From an uncultured Bacteroidales bacterium (GTDB lineage Bacteria > Bacteroidota > Bacteroidia > Bacteroidales > Muribaculaceae): 42,554 nucleotides of DNA. Positions 29,515 through 38,100 of the stretch are shown one piece after another; the first letter of the stretch is position 1, and every line of letters starts with the position of its first letter. A program made the position numbers and the translations under genes. The notes under the pieces were generated by a model. The model was not told the origin of the DNA and did not search any database. It worked only from the letters and a program-made list of their open reading frames with translations. The stretch covers positions 1 to 42,554 of the forward strand of contig CADBNR010000017.1 in NCBI GenBank assembly GCA_902796035.1, given 5' to 3'.

Positions 29515-29925
29515 TCATGAGCAGCGGGGGCAGAGTCCGGTGATGATGCAGTTGATGCCGTCCGGCTGGAATCCCTCGGGCAGATTCACATCCGGCAGAG
29601 GGTTGCCTTCCAGGCAGATGGTACGGCCGCATTTGCGGCAGTGGAAGTGCATGTGGCCGTCGTTGGGGTTGTGGTGATGGTGCGAGGGACAGACCTCGTA
29701 TTTCGGGGTGCCGCTCCCGTCGTCTATTACGTGCATCAGGCCTTTCTGCACGAACAGAGTCAGCGTGCGGCTGATGGTGGAGCGGTCCACGGTGTCGAGT
29801 TCCGACTCTATCCGCTGGGCGGACACGGGTCCCGGCACACGGTCAAAAAGTTTAAGGAGCATGCTGCGCACCGCCGTAGGGCGCACACCATGCTCCTTCA
29901 TTCTATCGTCCGTATCTTCGCTCAT
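29515..29925 (-). CDS. Fur-family metal-responsive regulator
   Basis: This 136-residue DNA-binding protein fits the Fur/Zur/PerR family. The N-terminal winged helix includes RPTAVRSMLLKLF and the recognition region VDRSTISRTLTLFVQKGLM. The C-terminal dimerisation domain has CPSHHHH, HMHFHCRKCGRT and a final GLCPRCS, giving the two CxxC pairs of the structural zinc site and several His ligands for a sensing site. The downstream zinc-type pump suggests it senses Zn or a related metal, but Fur, Zur and PerR cannot be told apart with certainty here. The ATG at 29925 is preferred over a TTG at 29949. No own promoter was found; it may be read from the glutamate dehydrogenase transcript. Confidence 0.88.
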   Translation of the reverse strand: MSEDTDDRMKEHGVRPTAVRSMLLKLFDRVPGPVSAQRIESELDTVDRSTISRTLTLFVQKGLMHVIDDGSGTPKYEVCPSHHHHNPNDGHMHFHCRKCGRTICLEGNPLPDVNLPEGFQPDGINCIITGLCPRCS

Positions 29926-30001
29926 CGTGAAGACAGCAGCGGCAGTCAAGCAGATACCGCTGTTTTTGGATTAGTTGGATATTATAATCAATCGGATATT
30001 A

Positions 30002-31339
30002 TCAGATTATACCCTGAGCCATCATGGCGTCGGCCACCTTCATGAATCCGGCGATGTTGGCACCCTTCATGTAGTTGATGTAACCGTCCTCCTGACGTCC
30101 GTATTCCACGCATGCCTCGTGGATGTTGAGCATCATCTCGTGCAGCTTCTTGTCCACTTCGGCGGCACTCCACTGCAGGTGCTCGGCATCCTGACTCATT
30201 TCCAGACCGGAGACGCCCACACCACCGGCGTTCACAGCCTTGCCGGGTGCGTACGGCAGCTTGTTGGAGATGAAATAGTCGATAGCCTCGGCGGTGCAGC
30301 CCATGTTGGAAACTTCGGCCACCATCATCACCTTGTTGTCGACAATCATCTTGGCGTCGGCCTCGCTCACCTCGTTCTGTGTGGCGCAGGGCAGGCAGAT
30401 GTCCACCTTCTGCTCCCAGGGCTTGCGGCCCGGGAAGAATGTGGAGCCGGGGAACTTGTCGGCGTACGGAGCCACGATGTCGTTGCCCGATGCGCGCAGT
30501 TCAAGCATATATTCTATCTTCTCGTCGTTCAGACCGGCAGGATCGTAGATGTATCCGTCGGGACCGGACAGAGTCACCACCTTGCCGCCGAGTTCGGTGG
30601 CCTTCTTGGCGGCGCCCCATGCCACGTTGCCGAATCCGGAGATGGCGATGGTCTTGCCCTTGATGTCGGTGTTCAGGTCCTTCAGCATGCTCTCAACGAA
30701 ATAGAGTGCGCCGAAACCGGTAGCCTCCGGACGGATGCGGCTGCCGCCGAACGACAGACCCTTGCCGGTGAACGTACCCGTGTTCTCGCGGGCCAGCTTC
30801 TTGTACATACCGTACATATAGCCTACCTCACGGCCGCCTACGCCGATATCGCCGGCGGGAACGTCGCGGTCGGGACCGAGGTTGCGCCACAGCTCAAGTA
30901 CGAAAGCCTGGCAGAAACGCATTATCTCGCCGTCGCTCTTGCCGCGCGGGCTGAAGTCGGAACCTCCCTTGGCTCCGCCCATAGGCAGTGTGGTCAGGGC
31001 ATTCTTGAATGTCTGCTCGAAGCCCAGGAACTTCAGGATGGACAGTGTGACGGAAGCGTGGAAACGGATGCCTCCCTTGTACGGGCCGATCGCGTTGTTG
31101 AACTGCACGCGATAGCCTATGTTGTTCTGAACCTCTCCCTTGTCGTCTACCCACGTCACGCGGAACGTGAAGATACGGTCGGGTTCCACCATGCGCTCTA
31201 TCAGTCGTGCCTTCTCCCACTCCGGATGCTGGTTGTACACATCCTCCACTGACAGTAAAACCTCACGCACTGCCTGGTGGAATTCCTTCTCTCCAGGATG
31301 CCTTGCCTCGAGGCCGGCCATGATTTCGTTGATTTTCAT
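30002..31339 (-). CDS. gdhA: Glutamate dehydrogenase, hexameric 445-residue type
   Basis: This enzyme catalyses 2-oxoglutarate plus ammonium to glutamate, the main ammonium entry route in many Bacteroidales. The signatures are IGPYKGGIRFH, LTTLPMGGAKGGSDF (with the catalytic Lys), DVPAGDIGVGGREVGYM and the Rossmann segment AISGFGNVAWGAAKKATELG. The length of 445 residues is standard for the bacterial S50-I type, most often NADP(H)-dependent. The ATG at 31339 (MKINEIMAGL) is preferred; an upstream in-frame start would add 26 residues lying within the leader. It has a perfect promoter upstream. Confidence 0.96.
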   Translation of the reverse strand: MKINEIMAGLEARHPGEKEFHQAVREVLLSVEDVYNQHPEWEKARLIERMVEPDRIFTFRVTWVDDKGEVQNNIGYRVQFNNAIGPYKGGIRFHASVTLSILKFLGFEQTFKNALTTLPMGGAKGGSDFSPRGKSDGEIMRFCQAFVLELWRNLGPDRDVPAGDIGVGGREVGYMYGMYKKLARENTGTFTGKGLSFGGSRIRPEATGFGALYFVESMLKDLNTDIKGKTIAISGFGNVAWGAAKKATELGGKVVTLSGPDGYIYDPAGLNDEKIEYMLELRASGNDIVAPYADKFPGSTFFPGRKPWEQKVDICLPCATQNEVSEADAKMIVDNKVMMVAEVSNMGCTAEAIDYFISNKLPYAPGKAVNAGGVGVSGLEMSQDAEHLQWSAAEVDKKLHEMMLNIHEACVEYGRQEDGYINYMKGANIAGFMKVADAMMAQGII

Positions 31340-31436
31340 ATACTTCGATTTAAGTAAATGTGGCACTTCCTGTGCCCTGTTAGGTTTCCATTGGGGTGTC
31401 TCGACCGATAAATACACCGGCCTTATAACTCCATTG

Positions 31437-31468
31437 CAAACTTACAACCTTTTTTCAAGTTTACCAAA
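31437..31468 (-). promoter_or_regulatory. gdhA promoter
   Basis: On the minus strand, TTTG (31465-31468) and TAAGTTTG (31437-31444) are separated by exactly 20 bp. The leader to the ATG is about 94 nt. Confidence 0.75.
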
Positions 31469-31579
31469 CAAAAAAACATGTTGCTTGACATATTTCTGCG
31501 GGTTTCTTCACAACTTCCTGTCATATTGTAAGGGGAACATGAATTTGCGCCATAAAGGCAGACCGCATACAACACAAAA

Positions 31580-31604
31580 AAGGCCGCGCACGGGGCGCGG
31601 CCTT
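31580..31604 (-). terminator. Terminator of the OmpA-family gene
   Basis: A perfect 10-bp stem, AAGGCCGCGC with GCGCGGCCTT, around the 5-nt loop ACGGG, is followed on the minus strand by TTTTGTG; counted from the end of the stem the T run is six bases. It ends 22 bp after the gene's stop codon. Confidence 0.9.
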
Positions 31605-31625
31605 CCTTATTTCTATAAGTCTCGA

Positions 31626-32888
31626 TTACTTCTGAGTGAAGATTACGATACGGTTCCAGTCGTTTGTGCTGTAAGGCTGAACATCGCTACCGTCCCACTT
31701 AACAGTCAGACGATCTGCTGCGATTCCGTAAGTGTCGGTAAGAGCCTTGGCAACGGCGTTGGCACGACGCTCGGACAGACCCATGTTGTACTCGGCTGTA
31801 CCGGTATCCTTGTCAGCATAACCAACAACCATGATCTTCTCGTTGGGGTTAGCCTTCAGCCACTCGGCCATGTTGTAAACGTTAACCTCTTCGGTAGGCA
31901 TGATCTTGTCGGAGTTGATCATGAAGCGAACGGTGCTCATCAGAGGAGCGTTCACGCAATCCTTCTGAACCTCGGGGCAGGGGAGCTGAGCCTGGAGGGC
32001 AGCCACTTCCTGACCGCAAGCCAGCAGCTGGGCGCGGAGGTCGTTGACCTGACCGTTCAGAGCGGCGATCTGCGATACATAGTTGCACTCGTTGAATGTG
32101 TTCCAGCCACGGCCACCGATGTTGAAGTTGAAACCACCCATTGCGCTTACCAGAGCGTCGATGGAGTTACCGGTCGAGCAATTGTTCCAGTTGTCGCCGT
32201 AGAACTGTGCGCGGGCCTCGGCGAAGAAGTCTACATACTTGCAGAGACGGAAACGGAACTGGATACCTGCGGATACGGGAAGAGTCCACTGTACGCGCTT
32301 CGAGTGCATTGCGGGAGAAGCAGCGGCATTGTTGTCAGCACCCTGATATGCAGGCCACTTGTTGCCCTTGTTGGTGAAATCCCAGCTTACACCGCCACCA
32401 AGTCCGAAGAACGGAATGATGCTGAACACACGCTTGGGGTTGTAGTTGATGGAGTTCAACATATCCCACAGCATTTCAACCTGCAGGTTGGCGGCCTTCA
32501 TGTGGATGAAACCCATGCCTGTTGTCTGACCTGCGGCAGGAATGTCATAGTGGATCGAACCACCGATTCCCTTGAAGCGGAATCCGATGTAGGGAGATAC
32601 CCAACGGCCGAAACCTACACTGTATGTACCGGTCCAGAGAGCGCCGTCAACGCTCTTCATCTGGTCACTGCTGAAACCGCGCTCTACAAGAGGCTGGTTG
32701 CCGCCGGCGCTAACCTCGATGAACCAGTTGTCACGCCAATTCGAGAAATAGTGGTCGTTGTTGTCACAGGTAAACTCCGTTACCGAAGCAGCATCGTCCA
32801 CAAAAACGTCCTGTGCGGATGCGCTGTTGCAAGCGAATGCGCCGGCAGCACACAGGGCCATCACGTAGTAAAGATTCTTAGCTTTCAT
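31626..32888 (-). CDS. OmpA-family outer-membrane protein
   Basis: This 420-residue protein has a signal peptide (1-25, ending SASA, before QDVFVDD) and an N-terminal beta-barrel of about 250 residues with many aromatic residues (GTYSVGFGRWVSPYIGFRFK and similar strands). A short coiled linker (VNDLRAQLLACGQEVAALQA) leads to a C-terminal OmpA peptidoglycan-binding domain: IMVVGYADKDTGTAEYNMGL and SERRANAVAKAL, with the NxxLSxxRA-type signature. It anchors the outer membrane to the cell wall and is usually very abundant in Bacteroidales. It has a perfect promoter, a leader of about 255 nt and a strong terminator, so it is a single-gene transcript. Confidence 0.94.
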   Translation of the reverse strand: MKAKNLYYVMALCAAGAFACNSASAQDVFVDDAASVTEFTCDNNDHYFSNWRDNWFIEVSAGGNQPLVERGFSSDQMKSVDGALWTGTYSVGFGRWVSPYIGFRFKGIGGSIHYDIPAAGQTTGMGFIHMKAANLQVEMLWDMLNSINYNPKRVFSIIPFFGLGGGVSWDFTNKGNKWPAYQGADNNAAASPAMHSKRVQWTLPVSAGIQFRFRLCKYVDFFAEARAQFYGDNWNNCSTGNSIDALVSAMGGFNFNIGGRGWNTFNECNYVSQIAALNGQVNDLRAQLLACGQEVAALQAQLPCPEVQKDCVNAPLMSTVRFMINSDKIMPTEEVNVYNMAEWLKANPNEKIMVVGYADKDTGTAEYNMGLSERRANAVAKALTDTYGIAADRLTVKWDGSDVQPYSTNDWNRIVIFTQK

Positions 32889-33148
32889 AACTTGTGATTT
32901 TAGATGTGTTTGTTTTCAATTTATCAGTTAAACGTTAAGAACTTTTAATTTGTTTGCACAAACTCAAGTTTTAACTTTCGGACAGCCGATTATTATTTTT
33001 TTGGGGTTAAGACTTTGGGTTGGTTATACTTAGCCGTCATTTCATTTATAGTGAAATCTTTTAACATCCTAAACGCAACCATACCGTCCGAGAGTTTCCC
33101 CGGGCGACGCATTGCATTTAGCAATTGTTAAAATCCGACATTTCAGCG

Positions 33149-33179
33149 CAAAATTACACATTTTTTTCCGAATTACAAA
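33149..33179 (-). promoter_or_regulatory. Promoter of the OmpA-family gene
   Basis: On the minus strand, TTTG (33176-33179) and TAATTTTG (33149-33156) are separated by 19 bp. Transcription should start near 33145, giving an unusually long AT-rich leader of about 255 nt before the ATG at 32888. No ORF is seen in the leader. Confidence 0.75.
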
Positions 33180-33243
33180 CAAATTGCCATTAATTTTTTT
33201 AACATTTCGCTGTTAAATCATCATTATTTCGTCATATTTTTTT

Positions 33244-33251
33244 TAATTTTG
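33244..33251 (+). promoter_or_regulatory. -7 box of the M23-like gene
   Basis: TAATTTTG, exact match, ends 6 bp before the ATG at 33258, so the mRNA would have a leader of only about 3 nt. No clear -33 TTTG is present; the upstream region is very AT-rich. Confidence 0.5.
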
Positions 33252-33257
33252 CAAAAA

Positions 33258-34073
33258 ATGAGACAAAAACGTATTTATCGGCTTAATCTTGAAGACGAGG
33301 CGCACCTGCGTCGGCGCGTCTCGCTCGTCCTTACGCCTGTGCGTATATGGCTGGGACTGTCACTGATCATCATGCTGCTGATATTCGTCACGGCCCTGCT
33401 GTTGGCGTACACGCCCATGCGAAATTTCCTGCCATCGTATGTGCCCGAAGCCCAGCGCATCGAGGCCCAGCAGGCCATGATGCGCATCGACTCATTATCG
33501 CGACAGGTAGCGCTGACAAATGCCTGGATCGACAACTACCGCCGGGTCTCGAATCCCGGACGCACCGTCACCGACACAGAATCGGCCGACTCCATATCCG
33601 GCGACTATGACCCCGAAATGCTCCCGGATGCCTCACCGGCCGAAAAGCGCTTCGTCTCCGCCATGGACGAGCGCGAACGTTTCAACATCTCGGTGCTGGC
33701 ACCGCTCGATGCCGACGGGATGCTATTTGTGCCGGTATCCCCTCACGCATATTTCCCCGAAAATTCCCGCAAGGCCACAGATCCGACAATACTGCTCGCA
33801 TCCGACGCCCCGATCCAGGCCGTGGCCGACGGCACGGTGCTGGCCGTGTACTATCACGCATCCATGCACGGCTACACCATACTGATACAGCACGCCCGCG
33901 GCTTCGTCTCGTCTTATTCCCATGTCGGCACGCCCTTGGTGGTGAACGGCGACGCCGTCAACGGCGGCCAGCCCATAGCCTATCCCGCCAACCCCGACTC
34001 GCGCTCCACCCGCTGGCTGCAGCTCCGCCTCTGGCACAACGCCACCCCCCTGGTTCCCTACTCCTTCTTATAA
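33258..34073 (+). CDS. Degenerate M23 (LytM-like) membrane-anchored protein
   Basis: This 271-residue protein has a short basic cytoplasmic N-terminus, one membrane helix (about residues 31-50, IWLGLSLIIMLLIFVTALLL), a helical periplasmic stretch (EAQRIEAQQAMMRIDSLSRQ) and a C-terminal LytM/M23 fold (about 165-271). The fold is clear from IQAVADGTVLAVYYH, GYTILIQHARGFVSSYSHVG and NGDAVNGGQPIAY. The zinc motifs are lost: the first HxGxD is absent and the final HxH is replaced by LQL in RWLQLRLW. It is therefore probably a non-enzymatic LytM protein, like EnvC/NlpD regulators of amidases. The ATG at 33258 is preferred over an in-frame TTG inside the -7 box. Confidence 0.85.
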   Translation: MRQKRIYRLNLEDEAHLRRRVSLVLTPVRIWLGLSLIIMLLIFVTALLLAYTPMRNFLPSYVPEAQRIEAQQAMMRIDSLSRQVALTNAWIDNYRRVSNPGRTVTDTESADSISGDYDPEMLPDASPAEKRFVSAMDERERFNISVLAPLDADGMLFVPVSPHAYFPENSRKATDPTILLASDAPIQAVADGTVLAVYYHASMHGYTILIQHARGFVSSYSHVGTPLVVNGDAVNGGQPIAYPANPDSRSTRWLQLRLWHNATPLVPYSFL

Positions 34074-34104
34074 TTTGCGGTATGCCGATTTTTTCGTAAC
34101 TTTG
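34074..34104 (+). promoter_or_regulatory. dxr promoter
   Basis: TTTG at 34074-34077 follows the M23-like stop codon directly, and TAACTTTG at 34097-34104 lies 19 bp on. The ATG at 34114 is only 9 bp after the -7 box, so the leader would be about 6 nt. Confidence 0.75.
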
Positions 34105-34113
34105 CTCTTTGAA

Positions 34114-35292
34114 ATGGCAACACAACAGGACATAACGATATTGGGCAGTACCGGCAGCATCGGCACCCAGACACTCGATGTGATAGAATCGCATCCGGAG
34201 CGTTTCCGCGCCCGGATACTCACGGCAGGCCGCAACTGGCAGTTGCTGGCCGAGCAGGCCTTGCGCCATCACCCCGACTTTGTGGTGATAGGCGACGAAA
34301 CGGCCCTACCTTCTCTGCGCGAGGCCCTGCGCGGTTCGGGCATCGGAACTGCCGCCGGCGCCGAGGCCATCGCCGAGGCCGCAAGGCACCTTGATAACGA
34401 CATCGTGGTGGGCGCGATGGTGGGCTACAGCGGCCTTGCACCCGTGCTCAACGCCCTGGAGCGCGGCAAGACCGTCGCGCTGGCCAACAAGGAAACCCTC
34501 GTGGCCGCCGGCGAGATTGTGACTGCCACAGCCAGGCGCAACAACGCCCGGATCCTCCCTGTCGATTCCGAGCATTCCGCCATATTCCAGTGTCTGCAGG
34601 GCGAACGTCACGAGGACATCCGCAAGCTGATACTCACAGCCAGCGGTGGCCCGTTCCGCACCATACCGCGCGAGGAGCTAAGCACTGTGACCCCGGCACA
34701 GGCCCTGAAGCATCCCAATTGGGACATGGGGGCCAAAGTCACCATCGACTCGGCCTCGATGATGAACAAGGGATTCGAGATGATCGAGGCCCGCTGGCTG
34801 TTCGACATACAGCCCACAAACATCGACATCCTGGTGCATCCCGAATCGGTGGTGCATTCCTTGGTGGAATTCATCGATGGCTCGGTCAAGGCCCAGTTGG
34901 CCGACCCCGACATGCGTATGCCCATCCGCTATGCGCTCGGATACCCCGAACGTCTTCCGGCTCCGCAGCATCATTTGTCGCTGGCCGACCACGCCAACCT
35001 CTCTTTCTTCCTCCCGGACATGGAGAAATTCCCCCTGCTGCGCCTCGCTTTCGACGCCATAGGCACAGGTGGCACCGCTCCCACCCTGCTTAACGCCGCC
35101 AACGAAGTGGCCGTAAAGGCTTTCCTGCAGGAACGCATCCCCTTCACCGACCTTTACACCGTGGCTGACAGGACGCTCCAAGCCATCCCAATTACAGGCA
35201 TCAATTCCCTCGACGACATCGCCGAAGCCCACCGTCTCGGCACGGAGGCTGCCATAGGCATCGTCGACAGTATGAACATTCACACCGCGTGA
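34114..35292 (+). CDS. dxr: 1-deoxy-D-xylulose 5-phosphate reductoisomerase
   Basis: This 392-residue enzyme (IspC) converts DXP to MEP with NADPH, the committed step of the non-mevalonate isoprenoid pathway. It shows the NADPH-binding GSTGSIGTQTLDVI near the N-terminus, ALANKETLVAAG, the metal-binding PVDSEHSAIFQCL, LTASGGPFR and the active-site segment KVTIDSASMMNKGFEMIEA. The length is normal for the family. The ATG at 34114 (MATQQDITILG) is taken because the longer in-frame start lies inside the promoter. rseP follows after 30 bp. Confidence 0.97.
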   Translation: MATQQDITILGSTGSIGTQTLDVIESHPERFRARILTAGRNWQLLAEQALRHHPDFVVIGDETALPSLREALRGSGIGTAAGAEAIAEAARHLDNDIVVGAMVGYSGLAPVLNALERGKTVALANKETLVAAGEIVTATARRNNARILPVDSEHSAIFQCLQGERHEDIRKLILTASGGPFRTIPREELSTVTPAQALKHPNWDMGAKVTIDSASMMNKGFEMIEARWLFDIQPTNIDILVHPESVVHSLVEFIDGSVKAQLADPDMRMPIRYALGYPERLPAPQHHLSLADHANLSFFLPDMEKFPLLRLAFDAIGTGGTAPTLLNAANEVAVKAFLQERIPFTDLYTVADRTLQAIPITGINSLDDIAEAHRLGTEAAIGIVDSMNIHTA

Positions 35293-35322
35293 CCCGTCAT
35301 GGCCACGCCACTCATTATTTAA

Positions 35323-36759
35323 ATGGAAACATTTCTGATTAAGGCAGCCCAGCTGATACTGGCATTCGCTTTCCTCGTCATAATCCACGAGTTCGGACAC
35401 TTCTTCTTCGCCCGCATCTTCGGCGTGAAGGTGGAGAAGTTCTACATCTTCTTCGACCCCTGGATCGAGCTGTTCAAATGGAAGCCCAAGGAATACGTCG
35501 GAGGTCTCGGCAAGACCAGAAAACTGAAATGCAAGGACAATGACGACACCACTAAGCCCAGGAAGAAAAAAGGCTTCTGGGGAGATACTGAATATGGCAT
35601 AGGATGGCTGCCATTGGGCGGCTATTGCAAGATTGCGGGCATGATCGACGAGTCGATGGACACCGAGCAGATGAAGCAGCCGGCCCAGGAGTGGGAATTC
35701 CGTTCCAAGCCGGCGTGGCAGCGACTCCTTATTATGATAGCGGGCGTGCTGTTCAATTTCCTGCTGGCAATCCTGATCTATGCGGGCATAGTCTATGCTA
35801 CGGGCGAGAAGTACGTGCCTTTCAAGGAAGCCAAGATGGGTATGCAGTACAGCGGCGCGGCTCTTGACGCCGGTTTCCGCAACGGCGACATTCCCCTGAT
35901 GGCCGACTACAAGGAACTGGACAACCCTGCCGAGGCCCTGATGCAGATGGCCCAGGCCAAAAGGGTGACGGTGTTGCGCGAAGGCAAGCAGGTGGACATA
36001 CACATACCGTCTGACTTCCTGCTGCAGCTTGACCGCGAGGCCAAGGCCGACACGGCCACGTTCAGCTTCTTCACCTACCGCATCCCGGCGCAGGTGAGCC
36101 AGGTGCAGACCGGTGACGGCGCCGACAAAGCCGGCATAGTAGCCGGCGACCGTATAATAGCAATCGACACCATCCCGACTCCCGAGCTGTTAGGATTCAT
36201 GCGCACCCTCAAGGGACACGACAACCAGACCTTGCCGATCACAATAGAACGCAAGAACGGCACGCGCCTCGACACCATCGTCAAGAACGTCACCCTGTCC
36301 GCATCGTCCAAGATGGGAATCGGACTGGAGATCAACCCGGCGGCTTTCTTCAAAAGCAAGGAGATTCATTACAACCTGCTCCAGTCCGTGCCTCGCGGCG
36401 TGGAGATGGGCACCGACAAACTCACCGGCTATGCCAAGTCAATGAAGATGGTGTTCACCAAGGAGGGTGCCGAGTCCATCGGCGGCTTTGGAGCAATCGG
36501 CTCAATCTTCCCCTCGTCGTGGGACTGGATAGCGTTCTGGAACATCACGGCATTCCTGTCGGTGGCACTGGCGTTCATGAACATTCTGCCTATTCCGGCA
36601 CTGGATGGCGGCCATGTCATGTTCCTGCTCTACGAGGTGATATTCCGTCGCAAGCCGAGCGAGAAATTCATGGAACGCGCCCAGATTGTGGGCATGATCA
36701 TCCTGTTCGGCCTGCTTATATATGCCAACGGAATGGATATAGTCCGTCTGTTCAAATAA
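35323..36759 (+). CDS. rseP: Site-2 zinc metalloprotease RseP
   Basis: This 478-residue inner-membrane protease cuts anti-sigma factors or signal-peptide remnants within the membrane. The zinc motif HEFGHF (His22, Glu23, His26) lies in the first helix and the second catalytic motif PALDGGHVMF near residues 424-433. One PDZ domain with TGDGADKAGIVAGDRIIAID (about 262-281) lies between, with a second, weaker PDZ-like region before it. An unusual Lys-rich insert (RKLKCKDNDDTTKPRKKKGF, about 66-85) follows the first helix, as in other Bacteroidetes forms. It lies in a row with dxr and the rRNA methyltransferase. Confidence 0.95.
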   Translation: METFLIKAAQLILAFAFLVIIHEFGHFFFARIFGVKVEKFYIFFDPWIELFKWKPKEYVGGLGKTRKLKCKDNDDTTKPRKKKGFWGDTEYGIGWLPLGGYCKIAGMIDESMDTEQMKQPAQEWEFRSKPAWQRLLIMIAGVLFNFLLAILIYAGIVYATGEKYVPFKEAKMGMQYSGAALDAGFRNGDIPLMADYKELDNPAEALMQMAQAKRVTVLREGKQVDIHIPSDFLLQLDREAKADTATFSFFTYRIPAQVSQVQTGDGADKAGIVAGDRIIAIDTIPTPELLGFMRTLKGHDNQTLPITIERKNGTRLDTIVKNVTLSASSKMGIGLEINPAAFFKSKEIHYNLLQSVPRGVEMGTDKLTGYAKSMKMVFTKEGAESIGGFGAIGSIFPSSWDWIAFWNITAFLSVALAFMNILPIPALDGGHVMFLLYEVIFRRKPSEKFMERAQIVGMIILFGLLIYANGMDIVRLFK

Positions 36760-36785
36760 TTCCTGTCTCTCTAATACATTAGAAT

Positions 36786-37970
36786 ATGCCACACAAAATA
36801 ATAAAGCTGAAGCCCGGCAAGGAGGAATCCGTAATCCGCCGTCATCCCTGGATATTCTCGGGAGCCATAGCCACATTGCCTCCCCATCTGAAGGAGGGCG
36901 AACTGGTTACGGTGGAGGACAGCACGGGACGTGTGTTGGGTTGCGGTCACTACCAGATAGGGAGCATCGCGGTGCGCATGCTGCAGTTTGATGCCGACAC
37001 GCTGCCCGACGACTTCTTCATGCAGCGTCTGGAGTCGGCTTTCCGTCTGCGCCAGGATCTCGGCCTGATACGCCCCGACAACAACTGCTACCGCCTGGTG
37101 CATGGCGAGGGCGACTTCCTGCCCGGCCTGGTCATCGACATTTACGGCGACACGGCCGTGATGCAGGCGCACAGCCCCGGCATGCACTTCGCACGCGGCG
37201 AGGTGGCCGACGCGCTCACACTCCTGCCCGACGCCCGTATCAGAAACGTGTATTATAAATCGGACTCCACACTTCCCTTCAAGGCCGAGCTGGAGCCGGA
37301 AAATCAATACCTGATCGGTCAGTACGACGGCAACATCGCCCTGGAGAACGGCCTGCAGTTCAACATCGACTGGCTGAAGGGGCAAAAAACAGGCTTCTTC
37401 GTCGACCAGCGCGAAAACCGCAAGCTGCTGGAGAAATTCGCGCAAGGCAAGCATGTACTGAACATGTTCTGCTACACGGGCGGTTTCTCGGTATACGCCA
37501 TGCGCGGGGGTGCCGCTTCGGTCGACTCGGTCGACTCGTCGGCCAAGGCCGTGGCACTTACAGACGCAAACATCGCGCTCAATTTCCCCGACGACTCACG
37601 CCACCGTTCTTTTACCGAGGATGCCTTCAAGTTCCTGAACGACATGCCGGCCGACCACTACGACCTCATCGTACTCGACCCGCCGGCATTCGCCAAGCAT
37701 CGCGGCGCAATCAAGAACGGTCTGATAGGCTATCGCCGTCTCAACACCCGGGCATTCGAGAAAATCAAGCCCGGCGGCATACTGTTCACGTTCAGCTGCT
37801 CGCAGGCCATCACCAAAGAGATGTTCCGCCTGGCGGTGTTCTCGGCCTCGGTCAAGGCCGGACGCCGCGTGCGCATCCTGCACCAGCTCACACAGCCCGC
37901 CGACCATCCCATCGACATTGCCCACCCCGAAGGCGAATACCTCAAGGGCTTGGTATTGCAAGTAGAATAG
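36786..37970 (+). CDS. Class I SAM-dependent rRNA methyltransferase (RlmI-like)
   Basis: This 394-residue cytoplasmic enzyme matches the RlmI/RlmL-C family, which methylates cytosine-5 in 23S rRNA. An N-terminal PUA domain (about 1-75, with HPWIFSGAIATLPPHLKEGE) binds RNA. An EEHEE-type linker domain and a Rossmann methyltransferase domain follow: KTGFFVDQRENRKLL, VLNMFCYTGGFSVYAM (SAM-binding motif I), DLIVLDPPAFAKH (the DPP catalytic motif IV) and FTFSCSQAI with a Cys near the active site. The exact target base is not proven. It follows rseP after 26 bp and is probably in the same transcript. Confidence 0.92.
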   Translation: MPHKIIKLKPGKEESVIRRHPWIFSGAIATLPPHLKEGELVTVEDSTGRVLGCGHYQIGSIAVRMLQFDADTLPDDFFMQRLESAFRLRQDLGLIRPDNNCYRLVHGEGDFLPGLVIDIYGDTAVMQAHSPGMHFARGEVADALTLLPDARIRNVYYKSDSTLPFKAELEPENQYLIGQYDGNIALENGLQFNIDWLKGQKTGFFVDQRENRKLLEKFAQGKHVLNMFCYTGGFSVYAMRGGAASVDSVDSSAKAVALTDANIALNFPDDSRHRSFTEDAFKFLNDMPADHYDLIVLDPPAFAKHRGAIKNGLIGYRRLNTRAFEKIKPGGILFTFSCSQAITKEMFRLAVFSASVKAGRRVRILHQLTQPADHPIDIAHPEGEYLKGLVLQVE

Positions 37971-37973
37971 CTC

Positions 37974-38067
37974 CCTCGCGAAGCTTAACCCCACCTCGCG
38001 GAGCTTAAGTAACCTCGCGGAGCCGTTTCCGTCAGGAGCTCAGCTCCCGGGCCTTCAGGCCTCTCAT
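37974..38067 (+). repeat. Intergenic repeat cluster with small inverted repeats
   Basis: Three degenerate copies of CCTCGCG(A/G)AGC(TTAA) begin at 37974, 37994 and 38013. They are followed by two small inverted repeats, GGAGC-TCA-GCTCC near 38036-38048 and GGCCTTCAGGCC near 38051-38062. No T run follows. It may be a dispersed intergenic repeat family of this genome. Confidence 0.65.
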
Positions 38068-38100
38068 CCCTCCCCATTGCTCATTTTAATTCCTATTTAT

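Noticed and set aside
31140-32897. 585-codon plus-strand open frame across gdhA start and the OmpA gene
   Set aside because: It runs through the gdhA promoter and the OmpA terminator and is antisense to two clear genes.
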